From NCBI GenBank assembly GCA_035504415.1, contig DATJRY010000020.1:21355-85354 (forward strand): a stretch of 64,000 bases of DNA, read 5' to 3'. The stretch is from Candidatus Sulfotelmatobacter sp. (GTDB lineage: Bacteria > Vulcanimicrobiota > Vulcanimicrobiia > Vulcanimicrobiales > Vulcanimicrobiaceae). A program made the translations under genes and the position numbers. Numbering within the stretch: position 1 is the stretch's first letter; each line of letters begins with the position of its first letter. This document shows positions 17,265 through 25,279 of this stretch, piece by piece. The notes under the pieces were generated by a model that saw only the letters and a list, made by a program, of their open reading frames with translations, made no database searches and was not told the origin of the DNA.

Positions 17265-18432
17265 CGGTGTACGAATCTGTGCTTGGGTTGCTGCTGCGGT
17301 GTGGGTCGGACTGATCGCCGGACGGGGCCGGTTTTGGGACGCGAGTGCCGACGGCCTTCGTGACCCCGCGCCGGGCGAGCCCGCGCCGGACGTGCACGCG
17401 GTCGTTCCGGCCCGCGACGAGGCGGACGTCGTCGCGCGCACGCTCTCCTCGCTCTTGACCCAAGACTATCCCGGACGGCTGCACGTCACGCTCGTCGACG
17501 ATCGTTCGAGCGATGGGACCGCGGCGATCGCGCGCGAGACGATCGCGTCGGCGGGCGCAGCGGGGCGCGCCGCCGTGGTGACGGGACGGCCGCGGCCGGA
17601 AGGCTGGACCGGCAAGGTGTGGGCGCTGAGCGAAGGCGTCGCCGCCGCGCGCGCGGACGGTACGCCGCCGGCCTACTGGTGGTTCTCGGACGCCGACGTC
17701 GAGCACGATCCGCGGACGCTCGGGCGACTGGTCGCGACCGCGCGCGCCGAGCAGCGCGCGCTGGTATCCCAGATGGTCGCGCTGCACTGCCGCTCCGGCT
17801 GGGAGCGCCTGCTGATCCCCGCTTTCGTGTTCTGGTTTCGCATGCTCTACCCGTTCGCGTGGGTCGCCGACGACCGGCGCGCGACCGCGGGTGCCGCCGG
17901 CGGCTGCGTGTTGCTCGCCGACGAAGCGCTGCGCGCGATCGGCGGCGTCGAACGCATTCGCGGCGAGCTGATCGACGACTGTTCGCTGGCGCGTGCGGTG
18001 AAGGACGCCGGTTTCGGGCTGCACCTCGAGCTGACGACGCGCTCGCGCAGCGTGCGCCCCTACGCCGGCCTCGAGACGATCTGGAAGATGGTCGCGCGCA
18101 CCGCGTACACGCAACTCGGCTACTCGCCCCTGCGGCTCGCGGGCACGCTGGCCGGGATGGCGTTGCTCTATGGTATACCAGTCGCCGCGACCGTCGCCGG
18201 AGCGGTCACGCGCCGCGCCGACATCGCCCTTCCCGGCGCGTTCGGCTGGGCCTTGCTGGCGGGCGCGTACGTTCCCACCCTGCGGTTGTATCGCGTTCCC
18301 GCGCTCGCCGCGCTCGCGCTGCCGGCCGCCGCGGCGCTCTACACCGCGATGACGGTCGACTCCGCGCGCCGGCACCACGCCGGCCGCGGCGGCAGCTGGA
18401 AAGGCCGCGACTTCACGCCCGCGCGGAGCTGA
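17254..18432 (+). CDS. hpnB: Hopene-associated glycosyltransferase
   Basis: 392 aa. Family 2-type glycosyltransferase: an N-terminal membrane helix (~5-25), then VVPARDEADVVARTL, LVDDRSSDGT and the DxD-type WFSDADVEHD, LIPAFVFWFRMLYPFAW, the GELIDDCSLARAVKD acid motif, and two or three C-terminal membrane helices (~300-370). This is the HpnB pattern; the acceptor is presumed to be a hopanoid polyol head group. It starts at ATG 17254, inside the 5' end of shc on the other strand, and ends 9 bp from the convergent lysozyme gene stop. Confidence 0.93.
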   Translation: MLLNGVRICAWVAAAVWVGLIAGRGRFWDASADGLRDPAPGEPAPDVHAVVPARDEADVVARTLSSLLTQDYPGRLHVTLVDDRSSDGTAAIARETIASAGAAGRAAVVTGRPRPEGWTGKVWALSEGVAAARADGTPPAYWWFSDADVEHDPRTLGRLVATARAEQRALVSQMVALHCRSGWERLLIPAFVFWFRMLYPFAWVADDRRATAGAAGGCVLLADEALRAIGGVERIRGELIDDCSLARAVKDAGFGLHLELTTRSRSVRPYAGLETIWKMVARTAYTQLGYSPLRLAGTLAGMALLYGIPVAATVAGAVTRRADIALPGAFGWALLAGAYVPTLRLYRVPALAALALPAAAALYTAMTVDSARRHHAGRGGSWKGRDFTPARS

Positions 18433-18441
18433 CGCGCCGCG

Positions 18442-18876
18442 TCACGCTCGCAAGAACAGCGCTTTTTCGGCGGCGCGGCGCCGGACCAGCCCCGGCATGA
18501 CCTGACCGTTGGCGTACACCCACCTGCCGAACTGATCGGCCGCCGCCGCGAACTGCTGCTGGTTCAGCAGCGCCAGCAGCGTCGAGCCGTCCAGGGCGCC
18601 GGTGTTGTACTGAAACGACACCAACGCCGAGAACTGGTTCGGCGTCAGCACGACCTGCACGAGCGCGGCCACTTGCTGCTCGAACATTCGCAGGTCGGAG
18701 ATGAGGAACGCGTCGGCTTGTGCTTGGGTGACCGTTTGCCCGGGCTCGACGCCGGCGGTGTGCCCGTACCCGATGGTCCAGGGATCGCCGCCGGTGGCGG
18801 GATCCGGATACGCCTGGAGGCGACACCCTTCGAACTCTTTGATCAGCGCGATCCCGGCCGCGTTGGTTGTTGGCAC
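18442..18876 (-). CDS. Phage-type lysozyme (T4-like, glycoside hydrolase family 24)
   Basis: 144 aa, GTG start. A muramidase that cuts the peptidoglycan glycan strand. The E-D-T triad of T4-type lysozymes is intact: E16 in EFEGCRL, D25 in AYPDP and T34 in WTIGYGHT. FSALVSFQYNTGA and PGLVRRRAAEKALF are also typical. No signal peptide or holin is nearby, so export would need another route. No other phage genes are present, suggesting a domesticated endolysin. It lies 30 bp downstream of hpnG on the same strand. Confidence 0.92.
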   Translation of the reverse strand: MPTTNAAGIALIKEFEGCRLQAYPDPATGGDPWTIGYGHTAGVEPGQTVTQAQADAFLISDLRMFEQQVAALVQVVLTPNQFSALVSFQYNTGALDGSTLLALLNQQQFAAAADQFGRWVYANGQVMPGLVRRRAAEKALFLRA

Positions 18877-18906
18877 CGTACGCGGCCCTTCAGGGGTGGC
18901 GCTCGC

Positions 18907-19518
18907 TTACCCTTGGGCGACGGCGCGCGCGACGGATTCGAGCGCCGCCAGCGCCCGGCGCACGTCGCGCACGAAGGAGTACGCGGCCCGCGGTGCGCGC
19001 GCGAACGCCAGCGCGATGCGCAGCCCGTCGACGCGACCGTCGACGATCGCGCGCTCGAGCGCCGGCAAATCGCGGGTCGCATCGTCGCTGACGACGCGCA
19101 CCATGGCAGCCGTCCGGCCGCGCGCGGCGAGCGCGGCGGCCAGGTGCGTCCCTTCCATGTCCACGACGTCGGCGCGATACCGCTCGGCCAGCGCGGCGCG
19201 TTCGCGCCGCGTCGTCACGACGTGATCGGTCGTGCAGCCGGCGACGAGCCGCGCGCCGAGCGCGCTCGCGAGGGCCGTCTCGCACGCGAACGTGCCTCGT
19301 TCGCCGGTGACGCTGCGATAGACGACGACGTCGCCGACCCGCAGCGCGCCGAGCGCGCCGCACAGGCCGAGCACGACGATCGGCGCGTCGGCGGAGAGGG
19401 ACGGCAGCTCACCGCCGCGGGAGCCGGGTGCGATCTCGACCAGCTCGGCGCGCGAGGCTGCGCGCCGCACCGCGGCGGCTTCGGCGCCGCGCGGAACGAG
19501 CAGCGTCGGCGGCGTCAC
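18907..19518 (-). CDS. hpnG: Hopanoid-associated phosphorylase / adenosylhopane nucleosidase
   Basis: 203 aa, GTG start overlapping the hpnI stop (GTGA). Purine nucleoside phosphorylase/MTAN fold: GLCGALGALRVGDVVV near the N-terminus, the VVDMEGTHLAAAL ribose-binding Met-Glu, and RVVSDDATRDLP with the catalytic Asp. HpnG removes adenine from adenosylhopane, giving ribosylhopane or phosphoribohopane, the step after HpnH. It is shorter than most nucleosidases but all active-site segments are present. Confidence 0.9.
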   Translation of the reverse strand: MTPPTLLVPRGAEAAAVRRAASRAELVEIAPGSRGGELPSLSADAPIVVLGLCGALGALRVGDVVVYRSVTGERGTFACETALASALGARLVAGCTTDHVVTTRRERAALAERYRADVVDMEGTHLAAALAARGRTAAMVRVVSDDATRDLPALERAIVDGRVDGLRIALAFARAPRAAYSFVRDVRRALAALESVARAVAQG

Positions 19519-20636
19519 GTGGTGTGCTGTTCGCCGCGCCAGCGCACGTCGCGCCCGGCGTAGGCGGCGGCCCACACCGCCAGCCCGAACGCGTCGCGCA
19601 GCGGGACGAGCCACGGCGCCGCCGGCGCGGGCGGCTCGAACGCCGAACGCGCCGCGCGCGCCAGCGCGAAACGCGCCGCCAGTGCGGTCGCCGTCAGCGC
19701 CAGCGCGCGCCCGCGATGCCGGCTGAGCGCGAGATACGCTAGCGCGAGCGGGACCGGATAGGTGACGAACAACCCCGCGTAGCCGCCGGGACGCAGGAAG
19801 CGGTGGGTGCGTGCCCAGCGCAGCTCGTGGTGCCACAGGTCGCGCAGGCTCGGCTCGTCGACGACGTTGCCGACGACGTAGGTCGAGAGCTCGACCCGCA
19901 GCCCGGCGTCGGCGACCAGCTCGCCCAGCTTCGCGTCGTCGGCCAAATGCGTCCCGATCGCGTCGAGGCCGCCGATCTGCTCGAAGAGCGCACGGCGCAC
20001 GGCCATCGTCGAACCGAACGTGTAGCGCAGCGGGCCCAGCGCCTGCGCGACCAGCACCGAGGGCGCGAAGTGCTCGTGGTTGGCCATCGCGCCGAGCGCC
20101 GACGCGAAGCCCGGCAGCGGTTCGCCGCGGTACAGGCACGTCACCGCGCCGACCTGCGCGTCCTCGAACGGCGCGACGATCGCCAGCAGCCAGTCGGGAC
20201 CGACGCGCATGTCGCTGTCGGCGATCACCAACAGCTCGCCGTGCGCGTGCGGGACCATCGCCGCCAGCGTGTTCGCCTTCGGATTGCGGTGCCGCGCCTC
20301 GACGCCCGCGCCGTCGACGACGCGCACCCGGTCGGGAAACTCGGCGGCCAGCGCGCGCGCGACCGCCAGCGCCGGGTCGCGCGGATCGCGCGCGCCGAGG
20401 ATCACCTCGAGGTCGGGATAGTCCTGATCGCAGAACGAGCGCAGGTTCTGCAGGAGCAGCGTCTCCTCGCCGTGCAGCGGTTTGAGCACGCTGACCCGCG
20501 GCGCGCGCGCGGCGGGACGGCGGGGCCGGCGCGCGAACGCGCGCACGCGGCCGAGCGCGAAGAGCGTGTAGCCGACGCCGGCCAGCGTCGCGCCGAGCGC
20601 CGCCGCGGCCGCGATGCCGCGCAGGTCAGCTCGCAC
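19515..20636 (-). CDS. hpnI: Hopanoid glucosaminyl-type glycosyltransferase (ceramide glucosyltransferase-like)
   Basis: 373 aa, GTG start, overlapping hpnK by 11 bp. GT21-like: N-terminal membrane helix (~8-28), VSVLKPLHGEE, CDQDYPDLEVILG, the LVIADSDMRVGPDWL nucleotide-sugar site, LADDAKLGELV and the product-site HHELRWART; C-terminal hydrophobic segments. In other bacteria HpnI adds N-acetylglucosamine to bacteriohopanetetrol, to be deacetylated by HpnK. The order hpnK-hpnI-hpnG in one coupled operon fits that. Confidence 0.94.
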   Translation of the reverse strand: MRADLRGIAAAAALGATLAGVGYTLFALGRVRAFARRPRRPAARAPRVSVLKPLHGEETLLLQNLRSFCDQDYPDLEVILGARDPRDPALAVARALAAEFPDRVRVVDGAGVEARHRNPKANTLAAMVPHAHGELLVIADSDMRVGPDWLLAIVAPFEDAQVGAVTCLYRGEPLPGFASALGAMANHEHFAPSVLVAQALGPLRYTFGSTMAVRRALFEQIGGLDAIGTHLADDAKLGELVADAGLRVELSTYVVGNVVDEPSLRDLWHHELRWARTHRFLRPGGYAGLFVTYPVPLALAYLALSRHRGRALALTATALAARFALARAARSAFEPPAPAAPWLVPLRDAFGLAVWAAAYAGRDVRWRGEQHTT

Positions 20637-21513
20637 GGCGCAGCGCGGCGAACGGGATGCGCTCGACGCCCGGGGCGTCGAGCAGCGCGGCGACGTCGGG
20701 GCTGGTGAGCGCCGTCAGCTCGTCTTCGAGGTGATAGCCGGCCAGCGCCGGATCGATGCCCGGCCAGCGTTCCGTCGCGCAGTGGAAGAAGATCTCGGTC
20801 ACGCCGGGCTCGAGTTGATCCAGCAGCGCGACGACCCGCGCGGGCGTCATGCGGCCGACGTCGGAGAGCCCGAACACACGGTCGTTGTGCGGGACGCCGC
20901 GCGCGCGCAAGCGCGCCCGCATCAGCGCAAGCCACGGCGCGAGCAGGTACGCGTTGGCGAAGCGCAGCCCGCGCAGGTCGCCGTTCGCACGCCACGACGG
21001 CCCGAACGGCTCGTACGGAATCCGGATCGGGGGGCTGCCGTACTCGCGCGCGATCGTCAGCATCAGTCCGAAGACGGTCGGGTGCAGATGGAAGTGCGAC
21101 TGTGCGTTGACGTGGTCGAACGGCAGCCCGCTGGCCGCGAACGCGGCGAACTGCGCGCGCATCTCGGCTTCGAGCTGCCGCCGCGCGCGCGGGTGGAAGA
21201 AGTAGCGTACGCCGGCGCGCGCCAGGTCCGCGCTGAACGTCCCGTCGCGACCGACCAGGTCGGGAATCCGTTCGGGCGGCAGCAGCGGGCGGCCGGCGAC
21301 GACGACGACGTGCAGGCCGACGCCCAGCGCGGGCAGCGCGCGCGCGCGGCGGATCGCGTCGGCGGCGGCCGGTTCGGCGACCATCAAGCTGGTCGCGGTC
21401 AGCACGCCCTCGCGGTGCGCGCGCTCGACGGCCTCGTTCACGGGCACCGACAGACCGAAGTCGTCGGCGGTGACGATCACGCGGCGCGCGGCGCCGCTAT
21501 TGGCCGACGCCAC
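20626..21513 (-). CDS. hpnK: Hopanoid N-acetylglucosamine deacetylase (YdjC/ChbG family)
   Basis: 295 aa, GTG start overlapping the upstream LolA-like gene by 17 bp. YdjC-like fold: VIVTADDFGLSVPVNEAV holds the catalytic Asp pair, GVGLHVVVV and NAQSHFHLHP the metal-binding His residues. HpnK removes the acetyl group from N-acetylglucosaminyl-bacteriohopanetetrol. HpnJ, the radical-SAM enzyme that contracts the sugar to a cyclitol ether, is not in this window, so glucosaminyl hopanoid may be the end product unless hpnJ lies elsewhere. Confidence 0.94.
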   Translation of the reverse strand: MASANSGAARRVIVTADDFGLSVPVNEAVERAHREGVLTATSLMVAEPAAADAIRRARALPALGVGLHVVVVAGRPLLPPERIPDLVGRDGTFSADLARAGVRYFFHPRARRQLEAEMRAQFAAFAASGLPFDHVNAQSHFHLHPTVFGLMLTIAREYGSPPIRIPYEPFGPSWRANGDLRGLRFANAYLLAPWLALMRARLRARGVPHNDRVFGLSDVGRMTPARVVALLDQLEPGVTEIFFHCATERWPGIDPALAGYHLEDELTALTSPDVAALLDAPGVERIPFAALRRAS

Positions 21514-22135
21514 CGCCGGTCGTGCCGGCGTCCGTCACGATCGCATAGTCGCTGAACGTCGCGTGGGCGACGACGTGATAGGCGGGCAGCACGATCTCGG
21601 CGTCTTCGCTGGCCGGCACCGGAACGCCCTGGACCGCGGTCGGATTGACCCGGACCTCGATGCGGCCGCCGTTGGTGTAGTGCCACACGATGCGGCGCAA
21701 GCCGTCGGGGTCGAGCTCGGCGTGCACGTCGCGGATGTTGCCGGCGATCTTGTCGTGCATGTCGACCAGGGTGCGATCGCCCGCGCGAGCCAGTTGCGTC
21801 ACCTCGTAGTGCGCCGGCCACGTCGCGGGGACCAGCGGGTCCATCTTCATGTTCTCGAAGCCCTTCCCGAACCACGGCACGTGCTCGAAGTGGACCGAGA
21901 ACAAGTTGGGCTTCTGGTAGCGGATCTCGCCTTCGAGGTGCAGCTTGAGGTACGGGAACGAGCGCAGCGCCACGTCGACGTGCAGCTTCGAGGTGTACGA
22001 TTGGACCGCGGCGGTGCGCTGGCCGCTGAGCGCGAACAGGCGCGCCGCCTCCGCCGTGTCGAGCGGGGCGGGCGCCTCGGCCAGCAGCGCGACCGCCGCC
22101 GTGAGAACGGCGAGGCGAGCGGGTAGCGAGGGCAT
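21497..22135 (-). CDS. Exported LolA-like protein heading the hpnK-hpnI-hpnG operon
   Basis: 212 aa from ATG 22135. Signal peptide-like start (MPSLPARLAVLTAAVALLAEA), then an all-beta pattern (SKLHVDVALRSFPYLKLHLE, EIRYQKPNLFSVHFE, YHVVAHATFSDYAIV) that resembles the curved-sheet LolA/LppX fold used to carry lipids or lipoproteins across the periplasm. I do not recognise a named family. Being first in the operon and overlapping hpnK by 17 bp makes a role in hopanoid transport attractive, but that is inference from context only. Confidence 0.65.
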   Translation of the reverse strand: MPSLPARLAVLTAAVALLAEAPAPLDTAEAARLFALSGQRTAAVQSYTSKLHVDVALRSFPYLKLHLEGEIRYQKPNLFSVHFEHVPWFGKGFENMKMDPLVPATWPAHYEVTQLARAGDRTLVDMHDKIAGNIRDVHAELDPDGLRRIVWHYTNGGRIEVRVNPTAVQGVPVPASEDAEIVLPAYHVVAHATFSDYAIVTDAGTTGGGVGQ

Positions 22136-22223
22136 CAACGCCGACTCAACCACACCGAGCGTACACCGAGCTACCACCTTGGTCGTTTCGCTTGGTGACC
22201 TGCCGGGAACGTTCGGAGGCGCG

Positions 22224-22385
22224 ATGTACGCCGAATACCAGGTTCCCGGCCCCATCCCAGAAGTGCCCGCCATGCCGGACTCGCCGCCCAACATCCCCGA
22301 GATCCCGGTCGACCCGACCGAGCCGGGCGGCGATCCGGAGCCGATGGACACGGAGCGCGCGTACGCGAAGGAGGACAACGAATGA
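22224..22385 (+). CDS. Small proline-rich acidic peptide
   Basis: 53 aa (MYAEYQVPGPIPEVPAM...). GGAGG stands 4 bases before the ATG and the TGA stop overlaps the next gene's ATG (ATGA), so it is very likely translated. Composition is Pro, Glu and Asp rich with repeated P-x-x-P and no hydrophobic helix. Function unknown; it is tied by coupling to the Thr-rich membrane protein that follows. Confidence 0.6.
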   Translation: MYAEYQVPGPIPEVPAMPDSPPNIPEIPVDPTEPGGDPEPMDTERAYAKEDNE

Positions 22386-22702
22386 CGCGAACCTTGGCCC
22401 GCGTTGCAACGGGCGTACTCGCGCTGTTTCTCGTGGTTGCGCCGGCCACCGGCTGGGCGCAGACCACGGGAGCCGGCGGCACCACGAGCGGCAGCACCTC
22501 GTCGACGACCACGACGACGGTCGGCGGACAGCCGGCCACGAGCTCGACCACGACGACGTCGCCGAGCGGAACCAACACCACGACGACGCTGAACTGGACG
22601 TGGGTCGTCGTCGGCGCGGTCGTGCTGGTCGTGATCGTCGGTCTGGTCGCGATGGCCGGGGGACGTTCCTCGACCACCACCACCGAGATTCGACGCGAAT
22701 AG
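22382..22702 (+). CDS. Small Thr/Ser-rich exported protein with C-terminal membrane helix
   Basis: 106 aa. Preceded by GGAGGA 7 bases upstream. Signal peptide (~1-26, ending ATGWAQ), a low-complexity Thr/Ser/Gly stretch (~27-70), a single membrane helix (WTWVVVGAVVLVVIVGLVAM, ~72-91) and a short polar tail. The plan, a signal peptide plus linker plus C-terminal anchor, recalls CTERM-type sorted proteins and is like the larger protein at 31087, though no known sorting motif is present. Function unknown. Confidence 0.65.
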   Translation: MTRTLARVATGVLALFLVVAPATGWAQTTGAGGTTSGSTSSTTTTTVGGQPATSSTTTTSPSGTNTTTTLNWTWVVVGAVVLVVIVGLVAMAGGRSSTTTTEIRRE

Positions 22703-22732
22703 CGGCGGAACGGCGAGCGCGTAGGGCGTAGA

Positions 22733-23800
22733 GTGGAAGCGGTGAGCGACCGCGTCTACCCCTACGTGCTCGAGCCCAAAGAAGCACCCGCGATTTGGGG
22801 CGGCGACGCGCTCGTGCGCGTCTACGGCAAGCCGCCCGATCCGGGCGTCCTGCTCGGCGAGTCGTGGGAGTGCTGGGACGCCAACCGGATCGCGAACGGC
22901 CCGCTCGCGCAGCACACGGTCGCCGACCTGCGGGCCGAGCTGGGCGCGACGCTGTGCGGCCCGATCGACGCGCACGGCATCTTTCCGGTGCTGACCAAGA
23001 TCATCGACGCGCACGAGGCGCTTTCGGTGCAGGTGCACCCCGACGACGCCTACGCGCGGCGCGTCGAGCACCAGGCCAACGGTAAGACGGAGTGCTGGTA
23101 CATCTTGGCCTGCGAGCCGGGTGCGGAACTGGTGCTCGGGTGGACCCGCGACACGACGCGCGCTGAGTACGAACGGCGCGTCGCGGACGGGACGCTCGGC
23201 GACATCTTGCGCCGCGTGCCGGTCGCGCCGGGCGAGGCGTACTATCTGCCGGCCGGCACGCTGCACGCGATCGGTGCCGGCATCCAGCTGTTCGAGACGC
23301 AGCAGGCCAGCGATTTGACCTACCGCATCTTCGATTGGAACCGCCTCGGCACCGACGGCAAGCCCCGCCAGCTGCACGTCTCGAAGGCGGGCGACGTGCT
23401 CGATTTCCGCGCGACCTTCCCCGGCGCGGTCGAACAGCTGACGTTCACCACCGACGGGCTCGATCGGACGCTGCTGATCGCCGACTCGCGCTTCGTGGTC
23501 GAGCGCGTGCGGCTCGGCGCGGCGACCGGCCTGGCGCTCGAGGGCCGGCCCGTCACGCTGACCGCGTGCGCCGAACCGTTGCGCGTGCAGGTCGACAACA
23601 CCAGCGTGCGGCTCGCGCCGTGGCAAAGCGTGCTGATCCCGGCCGCGAGCGCCGAGGCGCTGCTCGTTCCCGACGGCCGCACGACGGCGAGCGCGCTGGT
23701 CGTGCGCCCGCAGCCCGATCTCGAGGCGCTGCGCGACGCGGTCGCGGCGGACGGCGTCCCGCACGACGTCTCGGAGCGGTTCTTCGCGCAATTCGGCTGA
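22733..23800 (+). CDS. manA: Mannose-6-phosphate isomerase, type I
   Basis: 355 aa, GTG start at 22733 (a second GTG at 22742 gives MSDRVYPYVL). Interconverts fructose-6-phosphate and mannose-6-phosphate, feeding GDP-mannose and glycan synthesis. The cupin zinc site is visible: LSVQVHPDD (~98-106) and the YYLPAGTLHAIGAGIQLFE block with His and Glu. Length is in the usual range. It is followed with 1 bp spacing by the APC transporter. Confidence 0.92.
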   Translation: MEAVSDRVYPYVLEPKEAPAIWGGDALVRVYGKPPDPGVLLGESWECWDANRIANGPLAQHTVADLRAELGATLCGPIDAHGIFPVLTKIIDAHEALSVQVHPDDAYARRVEHQANGKTECWYILACEPGAELVLGWTRDTTRAEYERRVADGTLGDILRRVPVAPGEAYYLPAGTLHAIGAGIQLFETQQASDLTYRIFDWNRLGTDGKPRQLHVSKAGDVLDFRATFPGAVEQLTFTTDGLDRTLLIADSRFVVERVRLGAATGLALEGRPVTLTACAEPLRVQVDNTSVRLAPWQSVLIPAASAEALLVPDGRTTASALVVRPQPDLEALRDAVAADGVPHDVSERFFAQFG

Positions 23801-23801
23801 C

Positions 23802-25136
23802 GTGACGACGCTGGTCCGCGGGGTCGGGCTCCGCGGCGCCACCGCGATCAACGTCATCACGATGGTCGGCATCGGACCGCTCATCACGATCCCGCTCGTG
23901 CTGGCCGCGCTGCACGGTCCGCTCTCGCTGGTCGCCTGGATCGCCGGCGCGCTGATCGCGCTGTGCGACGGACTGGTGTGGGCGGAGCTGGGCTCGCTCT
24001 TCCCGGGCTCGGGCGGCACGTACGGGTTCCTGCGCGCGACGTTCGGCGCGCAGGGCGTGCGCGCGCTGCCGGCGTTCCTATTCGCCTGGCAGACGATCTT
24101 CGCCGCGCCGCTGCTGTTGGCGTCGGGCTACATCGGCTTCGCCGACTACGCGGCGTATCTGGTTCCCGGCGGTCTGGGTCCGTGGCCGACGAAGTTGCTG
24201 GCCGTCGCGATCGGCGTCGTCACGCTGCTGGCGCTGGCGCGTGGGATCGGCGCGATCGCGCGGACGGGCATCGTGCTCGGCGCCGGGGTCGTCGTCACGC
24301 TGCTGTGCGTGATCGTGGCGGCGTACGCTCACCCCACCGTCGCCCAGCCGTTCGCGCTGGGCGCGGGCGACTCGCTCTGGGGCGGCCTGCGCACCGGCTT
24401 GGGCGCCGCGCTGATCCTCACGATGTACGACTACCTCGGCTACGGCCAGGCGGCGTGCATCGGCGACGAGCTGGTCGAACCGCGCCGCACGCTGCCGCGC
24501 GCGACCGTGTTGGCGGTGCTGCTGGTCGCGGTGCTGTACGTCGCGCTGCAGATCGGCGTCTTGCGCGCGCTGCCGTGGGCGGCCGTCGTCGCCGACCCGA
24601 GCGGGCTGGGCCAGCACGTCGGCTCGACGATCGTCGAGCACGCGGCCGGCGTCGGCGCGGCGATCGTGGTGACGGTGCTGATCCTGGTGACGACCTTCGC
24701 CTCCGTCTACGGCAACCTGCTGGGCTTCTCGCGCATCCCGTTCGCGGCGGCGCGCGACGGCCTGTTCCCGCGCGTCTTCGCCCACGTGCAGCGGCGCCAC
24801 CGCTTCCCCGACGTCTCGCTGGTCACGATCGGCGTGCTGGCGCTGCCGGCGTGCTTGTTTCCGCTCGATCAGGTCATCGCGGCGCTGACGACCGCGATCG
24901 TGCTGGTCCAAGCGATCGCGCAGATCGTCGCGCTGGCCGTGCTGCGCGCGCGCGGCGAGCGCGCGCCGTACAGCATGCCGCTCTATCCGCTGCCCGCGCT
25001 GGTCGCGCTGGCCGGCTGGCTCTACGCCTTCGCCAGCGCCGGCGGCGCCGCGATCGGCTACGGGTTGGTCAGCATTGCCGCCGGCGTCGCGGTCTTCTGG
25101 TGGAGAGGGAATCATACGCGACCCGAGTGGCTTTGA
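23802..25136 (+). CDS. APC-family amino acid permease
   Basis: 444 aa, GTG start. About twelve hydrophobic segments across the whole length, with the family's first-helix loop GLRGATAINVITMVGIGPLI and the WAELGSLFPGSGGTYGFLR segment that follows helix 2. Inner-membrane amino acid/polyamine/organocation transporter; substrate not predictable by eye. Starts directly after manA. Confidence 0.9.
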   Translation: MTTLVRGVGLRGATAINVITMVGIGPLITIPLVLAALHGPLSLVAWIAGALIALCDGLVWAELGSLFPGSGGTYGFLRATFGAQGVRALPAFLFAWQTIFAAPLLLASGYIGFADYAAYLVPGGLGPWPTKLLAVAIGVVTLLALARGIGAIARTGIVLGAGVVVTLLCVIVAAYAHPTVAQPFALGAGDSLWGGLRTGLGAALILTMYDYLGYGQAACIGDELVEPRRTLPRATVLAVLLVAVLYVALQIGVLRALPWAAVVADPSGLGQHVGSTIVEHAAGVGAAIVVTVLILVTTFASVYGNLLGFSRIPFAAARDGLFPRVFAHVQRRHRFPDVSLVTIGVLALPACLFPLDQVIAALTTAIVLVQAIAQIVALAVLRARGERAPYSMPLYPLPALVALAGWLYAFASAGGAAIGYGLVSIAAGVAVFWWRGNHTRPEWL

Positions 25137-25279
25137 GCGCCTTCGCAAGTGTCTGAGGGTGGGGTCGATCGCTACGGGTCGGCGAAAGGATTAGCGGAGG
25201 CTGGCCGCCCGCTTTCGCATTTAGCCGAAGATGGCGGCGTTGCTACCTTTTCGAGGGTGGAGTATGGGTGGTCGGTAGC

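Noticed and set aside
21497..24019. A single 840-codon minus-strand frame upstream of hpnK
   Set aside because: Only the last 213 codons (from 22135) look like a protein; the rest is antisense to manA and the small peptide genes.
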